Source of the DNA: Cylindrotheca closterium
Taxonomy: Eukaryota; Bacillariophyta; Bacillariophyceae; Bacillariales; Bacillariaceae
DNA length: 64,000 nt
Direction: 5' to 3'
Assembly: GCA_933822405.4 (NCBI GenBank)
Contig: CAKOGP040001981.1
Coordinates: 7,909 to 71,908, forward strand
In this document: one piece after another, positions 1 through 10,452 of the stretch
How the letters are laid out: the number at the start of each line of letters is the position of its first letter
Position numbering within the stretch: the first letter of the stretch is position 1
Notes under the pieces: generated by a model
Told to the model about the DNA's origin: nothing
Database searches by the model: none
Seen by the model: the letters and a program-made list of their open reading frames with translations, nothing else
Position numbers and translations under genes: made by a program

Positions 1-2
1 GA

Positions 3-833
3 AGAAACAATAGCGAAGTGAACTTAGTTGGAACGAAGCATTTTACAACGAATATGATTCGATTGAAAGGCCAAGAAGAATGGTTTTTCGACACAGATCC
101 TTATCTGCTGATAGTCCCAATTCTTTCAAGTAAAAATGCGGTTGCGTGGCAAGGAGAAGGCTACGAAGCGCTATTCATTATTGGAACGCCAAAACCGCCA
201 AACGAAATGGGATGCAATACCGTTCCATTTGACGGAAATCGCTCAGAAGGTCTCGATCATGAGGACGTGCTCGATAGTAAGGGCATGATTTCTTGTGTCT
301 CATCTAATGTAACCTTGTGGGAGGAGGGAACAACGGCAAGTGAAGAGGAAATTGAAACTGCCCGGAAATTGCTAGAAACTGCAGTACTCGGTCTAGCGCA
401 TTGCGTCATCCGGGATGCCGAACAGTACAAATACGACTGGAACGAACAGGAAAGGAGTGCCATGTCAAAATTGAAAAACAGTCGTGTTGTTCCACCAGAT
501 CCCAAGCAAGTTTGGGTGCCCTCCGCCATGAAAAGAAGCAATGCGGAGGACCATTTGCGAGTACGAAAGATTGCGTTCGAAAGCTGCAATGCCGCTGTAG
601 GTAAGAGTCATGTAGGGCATCGAGCCCCGGATCCAATGCTGCTGATCGCAAAAGCGGCCAACAACTGGGCAGCCGCTCATCATCAGCGATTGCTGCCTCC
701 TGGAGCGGAAGAAGAAGAGGATGACATGTCCGAGAGAATATTCATGGAAATGGAATCCCAGCAGGAACACCTTATGTGCATGAGAAGAGAGCAGATGGAT
801 ACAGACGTTCCTGGAATGGTCATTGGATGGTAA
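3..833 (+). CDS. hypothetical protein, 5' end outside window
   Basis: The frame is open from the window edge to a TAA at 831-833, so the gene probably begins upstream or in an earlier exon. The first in-frame ATG is at 54 and would give 259 residues. AG dinucleotides at 12-13 and 26-27 could be splice acceptors, so the true 5' boundary is unknown. The middle is rich in charged residues. A Pro/Lys stretch (VVPPDPKQVWVPSAMKR) is followed by an acidic Glu run (PPGAEEEEDDM) and a Met/Gln/Glu-rich tail. I see no signal peptide, membrane segment or catalytic motif that I recognise, and I assign no function. The next gene lies on the same strand about 330 bp downstream. Confidence 0.55.
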   Translation, partial: RNNSEVNLVGTKHFTTNMIRLKGQEEWFFDTDPYLLIVPILSSKNAVAWQGEGYEALFIIGTPKPPNEMGCNTVPFDGNRSEGLDHEDVLDSKGMISCVSSNVTLWEEGTTASEEEIETARKLLETAVLGLAHCVIRDAEQYKYDWNEQERSAMSKLKNSRVVPPDPKQVWVPSAMKRSNAEDHLRVRKIAFESCNAAVGKSHVGHRAPDPMLLIAKAANNWAAAHHQRLLPPGAEEEEDDMSERIFMEMESQQEHLMCMRREQMDTDVPGMVIGW

Positions 834-1163
834 TGAAGATGAGATCTGGGCGGCCTACAATAGATTGCAACTTGCATTGTACTGTAGGTTTTATATCAAC
901 ATGTCATAGCATGTAGAACTTTTGCAAATATTGTAGACTTCATACCAAGGCAATTTGTCTTTTGGTGATATGTGTATTTTTTTCTTTTGTATCAGGTGCG
1001 GAAGTATTGTACCTGTGCGGTACACGTGTATGCCATGAAGTCAGCAGAACGTATACCGGTATATACATGTATTCGTCGGGTCTTTTTCAGCTCCAAGCTC
1101 GTCCCACTCTCTCCATGAAAACAAAAAACAATATTTTGACAACTGTACAGCAACTCGATCTTC
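834..1163. other. intergenic, presumed promoter region of the first P4H-like gene
   Basis: No coding potential is convincing here; the short open frames lack family motifs. The region is AT-rich just after the preceding stop. Confidence 0.4.
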
Positions 1164-3200
1164 ATGCATCATTCACATTCCATTCGTCAGCCTTTTCAGC
1201 TGCTGCTTATTGGTTCGACCCTACTTGGTCAATCCATACGCCGAGTGCAAGCTTCTGCTGCCGATGGAGGAACTGCTGCACACCAAACAGCTCAAGTCGA
1301 GATTGACGCGAATGGCAAAGTCTATTCTTCTACTACGACTACTACTACTGCTACAAGCGGTGCATCTACCACCTCGGGGTCGTCTTCATTTTCATCATTA
1401 GACTCCAGTATCAATTATTTGCCGGGAGTCGATCATTCTTGGCCAACACATCATCATGATAGTGAACACTTTCCCGAATACCGGAAGGAAGCCTATTTGA
1501 ATTACGTCGGTGGTTGCAACCAACAGATTCAGACTACGTACTCCGTGGAAAACGCGAATTATTACTACAACAATCGAGTCAATCAAAGGGAACGATTTAC
1601 GTGTTACAAGTATGAGCAAGATCGAATGGATATGAACTTGAATCAACCAAGAATGATGGGTAAGTCAATCAAATGCATTGCTCATTCAATGTATACCTAC
1701 GGGTAGTCCTAGTATAGTCACCTCTCACATTCATTCTTATATCGCATCCTGTCTGGTACTACTTTATATATATATATATATATAATCATGATGCTGTTTT
1801 TGTGATTGATATGTATATATTACAGAAAATTACACTCACGCAGGCTTTGCCAAACTGGACATTCCACAAAACGTTCAAACGATTTTGCAAGACTTTTGGG
1901 AGGCCAACAAGGATTGGGAGACCCAGGCCAAGAATGAGGTTTGGGATCCATCCAATACCTATGTCAATCATTGGGAGTCTCCCACCAAGATTTTGGATTT
2001 GACTTCTACTTCCGTGAATAATCCGCTCTCGCCCAAGCAAAAATGGGAATTGGTCCGGGGGGTTCAAAAGGTGTTGGAAGCTTGGACCAAGTCACCATTG
2101 GTGTTGACGTCTTTGTATGGAATTCGAATTTATCAAGAAGGAAGCATATTGGCACCTCATGTCGATCGATTGCCACTGGTCTCGTCGGCCATTTTGCACA
2201 TTGCCAGTAGTTTCGATCCAAACGACAAAGACGAAGAGGAACCATGGATTTTGGAAGTCATTGGGCACAATGGACAGGCGCAAAACTTGACCATGCAACC
2301 TGGTGAAATGGTCTTGTACGAGAGTCATTCGGTCATCCATGGGCGACCTTATCCACTGAAAGGAAAGTTTTATGCCAATCTATTTGTCCACTTTGAACCA
2401 TTGGGACATACACTGCGGCATGCGCAAACGCAAGGTGAATACGATTTGGAAGACGTCGAAATGGAAGCACCTACAATGGCAGCTTCGGAACGAGTAGCAG
2501 CAAATGCCAAGGCTGCTTACGAAAGAGCCTTTCAAATGGAACAACAAATGCATGCAGAAGGTCGTGAAAATAAGAAGAAACGAAGATCTTGCGAAATGCC
2601 ACACTATGTTGATCCAGACAAGGAAGCGCGATGGAAGCAGCTGTTTGATTATGACAAGAAACCAAAGGTGAGTATGCGTGAATTGCTTGTGGATCAATTG
2701 TTGAATGCTTCCATTCTCTTCTGTCATTCACTGGCATTTTTTCACTGACAAATTTTCCCTTTTTTCTTTCTTGCAATCATCTCTGTCATCAGGTCACGCC
2801 AAAACCAATGCGACAAGTTTTGGTTTCTGTCACTCCCCACAATGCCGCCGCCGGTGGCAACTTGGATGCCCTCAAAACCTTGGCCGATGTCGATCGAGCC
2901 AATCTTTTCAAGCGAGATCAAAATGGCTGGAGGCCCCTTCACGAGGCTGCCAGAAGCGGACATGTAGAAGTCGTGGAATATTTGCTCCAGGAAGGAGCCA
3001 AGGTCAACGAACGAACGAATAATGGAGAAGGAGGGACTCCCCTGTGGTGGGCAGAAAAAAAGCCCGAGAAGAACAAGGAAGCCATTGAACTGTTGAAGAA
3101 ATACGGTGGATTATCCTTGCAGCCAAAGGTACTCGATGAAAAGGAGAAGAAGGATCAACAGAAGGGAAACGAAGATGACGTTGTTGCTAGACAAGCATAA
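1164..3200 (+). CDS. prolyl 4-hydroxylase-like 2OG-Fe(II) dioxygenase with C-terminal ankyrin repeats (3 exons)
   Basis: Joining exons 1164-1659, 1826-2667 and 2793-3200 gives 581 residues. Both introns (166 and 125 bp) have GT-AG ends and keep the frame. The N-terminus has a hydrophobic segment (FQLLLIGSTLLGQS) that could be a signal peptide, then a Thr/Ser-rich stretch. The oxygenase domain carries the iron facial triad HxD...H at about H277, D279 and H337, in LAPHVDRLPL and SVIHGRPYPL. The 2-oxoglutarate-binding Lys usual ten residues after the second His is replaced by Phe; a nearby Arg (about R339) may do the job. The last exon holds an ankyrin repeat (NGWRPLHEAARSGHVEVVEY) and a degenerate second one, then a Lys-rich tail. 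Family members hydroxylate prolines in secretory or cytosolic proteins; the substrate here is unknown. A paralogue lies at 3906-5400. Confidence 0.8.
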
Positions 3201-3285
3201 TGCTGGATTGTATTTATCTTGTTGTGCAATCATTCAGCAAGGATTTTATTTTCAAATTATATAAGATACACAATACACAAAAGTG

Positions 3286-3609
3286 TCATAGTTTATCCTT
3301 TTTAGACTTGTTCATTTCAAAATGGGACACTTCTGGCTTTTGCTCGTCCGCATAGCAAGGCAGAGGCTCAAATATCTTGGCGTGCACATACTTTTCGTCT
3401 CCAATATGGTATTTCACTTTGTAGTTGGTGCCAGCCACGACTTGGGTGGTCATGAGAACCGGATCCAATTCCGAAATTGTCAAGTCGGAACCTCCATTCG
3501 TCTTGATAGCACCTTCGACCAACTTTCGGATCGGTGGGGATGTCAAAAAGGCTTTCTCCTCTTCACTTGGAGCTCTTGGTGCAGAGTGACCTCCTGCCAT
3601 GGCCGCCAT
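3286..3609 (-). CDS. cystatin (stefin-type cysteine protease inhibitor)
   Basis: The product is a small protein with the diagnostic QVVAGTNY motif (QxVxG loop) and a downstream LPCY segment where stefins have their second hairpin. The C-terminus (NKSKKDKL) also resembles the stefin tail. I chose the ATG at 3609 (107 residues) because stefins are about 100 residues; an ATG at 3600 is also possible. An in-frame ATG at 3669 would add a 20-residue extension not typical of stefins. There is no signal peptide from 3609, which fits a cytosolic inhibitor of papain-like proteases. The gene is transcribed away from the second P4H-like gene, with about 300 bp between their starts, and lies between the two P4H paralogues. 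Confidence 0.88.
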   Translation of the reverse strand: MAAMAGGHSAPRAPSEEEKAFLTSPPIRKLVEGAIKTNGGSDLTISELDPVLMTTQVVAGTNYKVKYHIGDEKYVHAKIFEPLPCYADEQKPEVSHFEMNKSKKDKL

Positions 3610-3905
3610 GATGGTTGTACTGTTGAATGAATGGAATGAAACGACGCAGTTTGAAAACTTGAGTATCATTCACCTTCTTCATTCCCCTATTTCTATCCCC
3701 TTTTAAAATACATTCACACAAGAGGTTTTATCATCCCCCTTTCAACTCCAACAAGCAGATCTCCACGCCAGCCCTGCCAACGGCGCTTTGGCCAACTCCC
3801 GGTATTTTTGGAATCGCATTTGTCAAAGCAGTTCGCTTATTACTTGATTATTGATTGAAAGCAAAGCAAGAAGTCTTTCATAGAAACTCAAATCAGCCGA
3901 CCATT

Positions 3906-5400
3906 ATGGTGCCGTCTTCTTCTTCTTCGTTGCTCTGCTGCCTTGTGCTATTGACCATTGGATGTCAATTTCACGCCGTTGAATCAACAGTGGACACTAT
4001 CCGAGCTGTAAACTATTACTCTGCCGAAGATGATGCTTCTTGGGCGATTCATACTCCCAATGTGACGACTGTGATTGGACAACACAAACAAAAGCTCTAC
4101 CATGATTTCATTGCCAATTGCCACAAGGCAGTTGCCGAACACAAGGAAGAGGACCCTCAGTTGTGCTCTGAAAACGAAGAATATCGAATGTACATGAACA
4201 AATATCAGCCACCAAGCATGCACAATTATACAAAGAATGGTTTTGCCAAAATTCGAGCGCCCAAGAAAATGTTTGATTTGATATCCAAATTTTGGAATGC
4301 CAACAAAGGAAAGGACAAAACCGAATGGCCTCACCTTACAACCTATCATAATTTGTGGGATTCTCCGCCGACTGTGACTCTACTGAATGAGGATGTCAAC
4401 GAAGGGGGTGGTCAAGAACTCATGAATGAGTTGTTTGCCGAAGCGAAGAAGGTCGTGGAAGAGTGGACTGGCCAAGAACTTCGACCAGTCTCACTCTATG
4501 GAATTCGATTATATCACAATGGATCGATTCTAGCACCTCATGTGGACCGCAACCCCCTCATCAGCTCTGCCATTAGTAAGTCTTTTATTTATTTGATCTG
4601 ATCGGAAGGTTGAATGGATTGTGTTGACAACAGTAGGTAGACTGACTCACCACTTTGTTTCTTGTTTCGCAAATCTATGTAGTAAATGTGGCCCAAGACG
4701 TGAATGAGGAATGGCCTCTGGAAGTGTATGGACACGATGGGGTTGCCACAAATGTTACCATGGCACCTGGAGACATGGTCCTGTATGAGAGCCATTCCGT
4801 TATCCATGGAAGACCTTTCCCATTGAATGGTGACTTTTATGCGGTACGTGCGTTACAACAGAATCCTGTTTTGTTCTGTGTTGTAATAGTATCTAGTGTG
4901 GCAAAGAAAGCTCACCACTGTTTTGCGTTGTCGTGATACAGAACATTTTTGTTCATTTTGAACCACTAGGCCCCAAGGACGAACCATTGGAAACTTATGA
5001 CCCCGATCTAGATCTTCCACCGTATCTCATTCCCGGGAGTGGATGGGTAACACAATGGAGGAAGGAGCACACCAAGGGTTGGTATGAGGAAACCTTTGAC
5101 GTGGTAAAGGCAGCAAACGTAGGAGACTTGGTGGTCCTTGAGACAATTGCTGAAAACTATCCAAACGATCTCGAGGACAAGGATGACCTTGGGTGGGAAG
5201 CACTGCACCTGGCAGTGAAAGCGGGTCACTTGGAAGCTGTGGAATTGTTAATAGATTATGAGGTAGACATTAACAGTGTGGTGAATGACGGAGCTACGGC
5301 CTTGAGCATTGCCAGACAATTCCTGAAAGAAGGTCATCCCATTACCCAGTTCTTGATGGACAATGGTGCAATTGATCCATTGGAAGAAGATGAATTATGA
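3906..5400 (+). CDS. prolyl 4-hydroxylase-like 2OG-Fe(II) dioxygenase with ankyrin repeats and EDEL terminus (3 exons)
   Basis: Exons 3906-4575, 4683-4843 and 4942-5400 give 429 residues; the introns are 107 and 98 bp with GT-AG ends. It starts with a clear signal peptide (SSLLCCLVLLTIGCQFHAVES). The dioxygenase domain shares LAPHVDR (H212, D214) and SVIHGRPFPL (H266) with its paralogue, and likewise lacks the usual Lys ten residues after the distal His. Two ankyrin-like repeats follow (LGWEALHLAVKAGHLEAVEL). The protein ends in EDEL, close to the KDEL/HDEL retrieval signal, so an ER lumen location is plausible, as for animal prolyl 4-hydroxylases. The paralogue at 1164-3200 lacks this ending, so the two enzymes may work in different compartments. 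Substrate is not known. Confidence 0.83.
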
Positions 5401-5591
5401 TGAATTACTGTAATATACCTTAGAAATAAAGAAAGAATGCCTACAAGCTTACTTTATACTGTACAATATCCATAATAATCATATGCAATCATACTGCTTT
5501 GTACCGATGGGGACGAATGATTCATTCATGTTTGGATGACTACGCAGTATTTATTCGTACTGTAGTACTAGATTGATTCGAGGGAGTCAAA

Positions 5592-5606
5592 CGCGGAGAC
5601 TCCGCG
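5592..5606. repeat. 15-bp hairpin palindrome at left edge of repeat copy A
   Basis: CGCGGAGACTCCGCG has 7-bp arms around a single base and is conserved in copy B at 46456-46470. It lies about 20 bp inside the point where the two copies start to match. Confidence 0.6.
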
Positions 5607-5693
5607 AACACCGCTCATATTACCCCACACATCGCATCGTCTCCAACCGCACGGGCTGAACGTTTTGTTTTCACACACCTCACAACTTACATT

Positions 5694-8102
5694 ATGAAAT
5701 TCTTTACACCAACCAATACACCAACTACATCAAACATCACCATGACCAACACTATTATCAACTACATCAACTACATCACTACCATAATCGTCAATCAAGA
5801 ATACATCATTCAAGCAGGCATCAGCTTCTTTCGATTGCCTTTGCTCGTCACTCCAACCGTTCGAGAAACCATCGCAGCCGGTTTGGTTTGTGCAACGGCG
5901 CTATTGTTGCTTTGGAACATGGCGCTTGACCTATACCGAAGCTATCGAGGACTTTGCAAGCAACGGAGCTGCAACCAACAACAGCCTCCTGTTTCCATTC
6001 TTCGTCGTCCAGGAGGGTCGTCATGTCATCGCAAGAAAAACCGAAGTTGGTTTGGTGTGTTCACCAGAAAACCAAACCGTGTCCGTTTCGCCAAAATCTT
6101 TCGTCGAACCTTTTTCCCAAACAAGCAAGAGCTACAATCTCGCAGGGAATGCTGGGGTCTGATTCAATGGCGCATTCAACTTCACGACAAAGTAATTCCA
6201 GAGATAGAGAACACAGTGAGATTTGTTCCACATACTCCTGTGTCCATTCTTCGTCCTTCAAGAAAAGATTGGGGATCACCCAAACCAACCTCTTCAAATG
6301 GAGTCCAATTTGCCCTTAAGACTCGAAGGAGAAACTTCATTCCCGACGAGGAAGATCTTGAGTCCCGAAGGCAGCTAATTCATCAAATTGACCGCAAGGT
6401 CAAGAGACGGAATGCCCAACGCTGGAAGATCGATTTCAAACCTACCGTGCTTGCCACCATTATTGAAGATCCAGCAGAAGAAGATTTGAGTGACACTAAT
6501 TCGTCTTTGAATACTGGATTTATTGATGGCAATGTCGACTCTGAAACCATTGCAATTGCGCTCGAGAACCATCGACAACTGCTTCGAACCGTCCTTGATG
6601 ACATGCTCTCCAATATTCCCGTACCAATGGATTTGGATGATGACGGCAACGTCGAGCCCAGTGACATGCAAGACGAAGCACCACGATTGTCACTCAAGAG
6701 AACTGCAACTTGCTCCCTTGTTTCCTCCCGGCCCACCAAGCGTCGCAAATTGAATTCATCTACGGTTCCAACTTCTGCTACAGAATGGGCCGAACGAATC
6801 AATGAACGATTCACTCCTTTGCTACCTGTCATTATTGAAGATCCAGAAGAAGAAGACATCATCATGCGTACTTTTGACTTGTCTTTGGATGCTGGATTGA
6901 TTGATGACAACAGCGACTCTGACGTATCAAGCTTCGCCAAAGGAGACGACGAGGGTTTCTTCCCCATGCACGACAAGGAAGAGGATTGGGACAGTCTGGA
7001 ACATGTAGACTGGAACAGTATCCAACACGCTCCACCTACATCTACACCAACTACACCACCTGTTTCCATTCTTCGTCCTGCAAGAAAAGATTGGGGATCA
7101 CCTAGAACCACCAATCGTGTCAGTTTCACCCTGACCAATCAGAGAAGAAACTTTATGCCAGACCAGGAAGATATTCAATCCAGAAAGAATCGAATTCGAG
7201 ACATTTACAGTCAGATTCAATATCATGAACTGTGCAAGTGCTTTGAAGAACGAGTGCTTCCTCAGCTGTGGAGTACTGTGATGGCCAAGAGGAAGGCCAA
7301 GAGAAAGGCCAAGAAAAAGACAACGAAGATTGCTTTCAAACCTACCCTTCCTGTCATTACTGAAGATCCAGAAGAAGAAGAAGAAGACAATAACCACTTT
7401 GACTCATCTTTGGATGCTGGATTGATCAAAGACATTGATTTGGAAGGCCCAAGCTTCGCACTTGCGCTCGAGAATCACCGCCAAATGCTTCGCACAACCG
7501 TCCTTCATGATATGCTCTCCAATATTCCCATACCAATGGATTTGGATGATGACGGGGACGACGAACCCAATGACATGCAAGACAAAGCACCACAATTGTC
7601 ACTAAAGAGAACCGCAGCTTACTGCCTTGTTGCATCCAGGCCCACCAAGCGTCGCAAATTGAATTCATCTACGGTTCCAACTTCTGCTACAGAATGGGCC
7701 GAACGAATCAATGAACGGTTCACTCCTTTGCTACCTGTCATTATTGAAGATCCAGAAGAAGAACAACAAGACAACTTTAACGATATTGAATTGTCTTTGG
7801 ATGCTGGATTGATTGATGACGGCATTGATTCTGTCGAGGATCCTTTGGAGGATACTGTCATCGATGACGACATTCCGGCACCACCGCCCGAGGAATCTGA
7901 CATCGCAGCTACTATTGATATTCCTCCTGATGGGATGGGATCGGGATGGACCGAGTCTGGAAAGCGCTACAGCCTTCGACGGGCCAAGCTTCTCATTCCA
8001 AATGCGGAGGATCCTTTCACCGAAGCTTTGGGATCTGGCATGACGGAACAAGGAAGACGATACAGTCGCCGAGTGGCAAATCGACGAAACGGTGCCAATT
8101 AA
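5694..8102 (+). CDS. membrane-anchored repeat protein with three SILR...RVxF (PP1-docking-like) modules, copy A
   Basis: The gene is a single open frame of 802 residues from the ATG shared with copy B. A hydrophobic segment at about 57-78 (AAGLVCATALLLLWNMALDL) predicts one membrane span. Three modules each have PVSILR followed by an RVxF-like site: SILR 101-104/RVRF 129-132, 184-187/GVQF 203-206, and 458-461/RVSF 475-478. Each is followed by a basic patch and a F-P-x-E-x-x-x-SR segment. KIDF (245) and KIAF (545) also fit the RVxF consensus. A block of about 115 residues is duplicated at about 285-390 and 585-690, with NLS-like TKRRKL and an IIEDPEEE acidic end. Two GSG-x-TE-x-G-RYS motifs lie at 749-764 and 780-795. 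SILK plus RVxF pairs are known PP1-binding elements; that this protein binds PP1 is inference. I know no family for the whole protein. Confidence 0.75.
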   Translation: MKFFTPTNTPTTSNITMTNTIINYINYITTIIVNQEYIIQAGISFFRLPLLVTPTVRETIAAGLVCATALLLLWNMALDLYRSYRGLCKQRSCNQQQPPVSILRRPGGSSCHRKKNRSWFGVFTRKPNRVRFAKIFRRTFFPNKQELQSRRECWGLIQWRIQLHDKVIPEIENTVRFVPHTPVSILRPSRKDWGSPKPTSSNGVQFALKTRRRNFIPDEEDLESRRQLIHQIDRKVKRRNAQRWKIDFKPTVLATIIEDPAEEDLSDTNSSLNTGFIDGNVDSETIAIALENHRQLLRTVLDDMLSNIPVPMDLDDDGNVEPSDMQDEAPRLSLKRTATCSLVSSRPTKRRKLNSSTVPTSATEWAERINERFTPLLPVIIEDPEEEDIIMRTFDLSLDAGLIDDNSDSDVSSFAKGDDEGFFPMHDKEEDWDSLEHVDWNSIQHAPPTSTPTTPPVSILRPARKDWGSPRTTNRVSFTLTNQRRNFMPDQEDIQSRKNRIRDIYSQIQYHELCKCFEERVLPQLWSTVMAKRKAKRKAKKKTTKIAFKPTLPVITEDPEEEEEDNNHFDSSLDAGLIKDIDLEGPSFALALENHRQMLRTTVLHDMLSNIPIPMDLDDDGDDEPNDMQDKAPQLSLKRTAAYCLVASRPTKRRKLNSSTVPTSATEWAERINERFTPLLPVIIEDPEEEQQDNFNDIELSLDAGLIDDGIDSVEDPLEDTVIDDDIPAPPPEESDIAATIDIPPDGMGSGWTESGKRYSLRRAKLLIPNAEDPFTEALGSGMTEQGRRYSRRVANRRNGAN

Positions 8103-8730
8103 AAAGTACATTCTTGGTACGACTTTGAAATAGATGAAGGATGATAATAGTGTGCGACAACACACGAACAACCCATCAAAGAGTTCAATAGGATTCACCC
8201 CATAATGACAACTTTTGTCATGACAACGACGACGACGTCACTTCATTTCTCCTGGTACGTTTTCTTGACCTTGACCGTTTCAATTGCATCTACTTTCTGA
8301 ACCATGGTCTCACCACTTTTTGTTTTCTTCTTTGTTCAACTATGATAATACAATTGCACAGCAAATCTGCAAGTCTTGTTGTGTCGTCGCACATTTATAA
8401 GGGATCCTTCGGCTGGCTAGTGTTTTCCTTTGTGGTTTCTAGTGGATTGGTCACTCACTAGGATTGCATCGGCGACGCGAAACCAGACGATTTCATGGCT
8501 TGCTGAGTTTGGATGCTTCCCTCCAGTCTTTGTTGAATGGATGGGCAGGCCGAGGCCCGTAAGCGCGTCCATGATCGGCAAGAGCCCAGATAAGCGGTCC
8601 CTTCAACTTTTGAAAAAAAAAGAGTCTTGAACTCTACCACTCTGTTATTGGATTCGAAAGACAAAGCGGAAGTCTCCCATGGAATATCAGTATCATGTGA
8701 TCCATCACCCTGCTCAAATATGGGGAGCAA

Positions 8731-8828
8731 GCGATATCGGTTAGACATGTGAACAGCTGTCATTGTCAATTATATGTATTGTATAATTGGCAATGCTCGG
8801 TGGTACATGCAGTTTCGCGATGGCACTG
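8731..8828 (-). repeat. shared 3' hairpin element (copy in repeat A)
   Basis: On the minus strand this reads TGCCATCGCGAAACTGCA, an imperfect 12-bp inverted repeat around an ATTGCCAATTAT arm, then CAGCTGTTCACATG and a GATATCGCT end. The same ordered blocks occur at 43218-43318 and, in diverged form, in four copies 3' of the ART genes. Relative to the coding strand, this copy is antisense to the 5694-8102 gene and lies about 630 bp after its stop. Confidence 0.65.
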
Positions 8829-9451
8829 GAACTGAAGGGAGCAGCGGCGTCTTCAACCCATTCAGTATCCTTTACTATGACATTGCCAGATTGGCATGTC
8901 TGGTACTGGTATTGAAAAATAACAACCAACCAACTTTGCAACCAGATTTATATGAAAGGACGACTGCGTTCGAATTCTAGGATGGACGACAACCAGGGAC
9001 AACGGCGGAAGCTACTTTCAGGATCAGCTGGTTGATTCTACAATACCAACGCGACGGAAGGGAAAAGGGATATAGACTATTTTGAGTATATGACTATATG
9101 AATGTATGACTATTAATACTGTAATGACTAGTCCTATAACACTTCGATGTAAAAATAATATTCTACTGTCTGCGAAAAAATGAGCACTCTTACTGTAACA
9201 TAATGATTGTTGAACACCTTCTCTTCGTGTGTCCAAGACTATTACACGAATATTGGATGGACGAGGGTAATTTGCGACCACGACGAGTATTGTGCATCCT
9301 TGCGTACCTGTATGTGTATTGTCCAGCGACCAGTTGGGGAGCCCAAAGATTATTTGAACTTGAAAAAGATGGAGTCAAAAATTTGTTTGTTTTTCTGTCT
9401 ACCGGTACTACTGTTTGTGATGGAATTCTTTTTTTAAAAAGGGTCCGAAGA

Positions 9452-10257
9452 GTCTTGGTAGCCACTTGAGTGTTGGAAGATGTCAAAAGATCGACCCATA
9501 TCTCCTCTTCTGAAACAGAAGAATCGGCACGACACAAACTCTTTGCCAGAATGAAATCGACCTTCTTAAGCCCATCCAAGTTGAGAAATGATGATACCAA
9601 TGACGTTGATGCCAATGGCAATAATATTGGCGGCAGCACAAATGGTGAGCAACATTGAACGAGGGGGGAATTATTTCTGAGATGATGGATACATTTTATT
9701 GATGTGCATCTGCTTATTGTGATAATCGAAGATTACCCGGCGCCGCCTCCACTCCTGGGCTTGAATCGCATGATGTAGTCTTTGTCTGGAGAGATCGCGC
9801 ACGTATGCTACCATGGAAACTGTGGCAAAAGCCCGATGCTACATACGAGAAGCGAGTAGGTTTGGCACAGTAGCGAGGTACTAGGTTAGTGACTGGTTTG
9901 CACCGAGGTCGAATCATAGGATTCGAAAAGGACAATCAATAGGATTGACAGACAAACCCGGACCAAATGGGGTACCGAGCTATGGTGCAAATGAGAGAGA
10001 GGGTGGTGAGGGCGGGAAAAGCAAAAAGAGCTGACGGTCTTGACCGAGCAGCTAAACTCCTTCTATCGCCTCCATCATCCCACAAGCTCCCATTGCGAAC
10101 AATGTCTTCTCCAAATCTTCCGTCCTCTTCGTCGACACTCTTCGCTCCGTCCGCCAACCGTGTACTCCACTGAAGCGACGCGCCGTAATCGACACGACGG
10201 AAATTGAGACTAAGGAAGAGCTAGAAACGCCCATACGTCTCCCGTCTTGCCGATCTA
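9452..10257. other. intergenic region between repeat A and segment x
   Basis: There is no gene I can support. A short open frame at about 9470-9658 encodes a hydrophilic peptide ending at a TGA. It begins right at the repeat A edge and could be the remnant of a 3' exon, but the evidence is too thin for a call. Confidence 0.35.
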
Positions 10258-10440
10258 TTGGCAGGACGCTAAGTCACGAATAGCTTAATCACGAGGTGGA
10301 GGACCAACTACCATTCGTAGCCAAATCGCAACAATACAGTAAGATAACGAGCAGGTGCAAGATGAGATTGAAGATGCACATGGTTGACATCAGATCATCA
10401 TAATTGATAATGTTCCTTCCCTCCAGCACTTTATTTAAAA
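10258..10440 (+). repeat. segment x, about 185 bp, copied in inverted orientation at 46545-46734
   Basis: The block from GGCAGGACGCTAAGTCACG to CCAGCACTTTATTT matches the reverse complement of 46545-46734 with scattered substitutions. Here it lies just 3' of the LON-domain gene, probably including its 3' UTR. At the other site it lies immediately upstream of repeat copy B. Confidence 0.75.
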
Positions 10441-10452
10441 TCAGCATTTATT

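Larger units (their letters stand above)
5571..9451 (+). repeat. 3.9-kb dispersed repeat, copy A (inverted partner at 42633-46495)
   Basis: This segment matches the reverse complement of 42633-46495 almost throughout. The match starts at GATTCGA followed by GTCAAACGCGGAG and ends at GGGTCCGAAGA. Near the left edge is a perfect palindrome-like hairpin (CGCGGAGACTCCGCG, 5592-5606). It contains one long gene (5694-8102) plus about 1.35 kb of 3' sequence without convincing coding potential. I see no clear target-site duplication and no transposase. It could be a segmental duplication or a non-autonomous element. Confidence 0.85.

Noticed and set aside
6383..7138. 251-residue minus-strand frame (and its mirror at 44908-45663)
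   Set aside because: Antisense shadow of the SILR/RVxF gene; Ser-rich low-complexity product.
9470..9658. Short plus-strand frame after repeat A
   Set aside because: Protein-like composition but only about 60 codons, no start context or motif.
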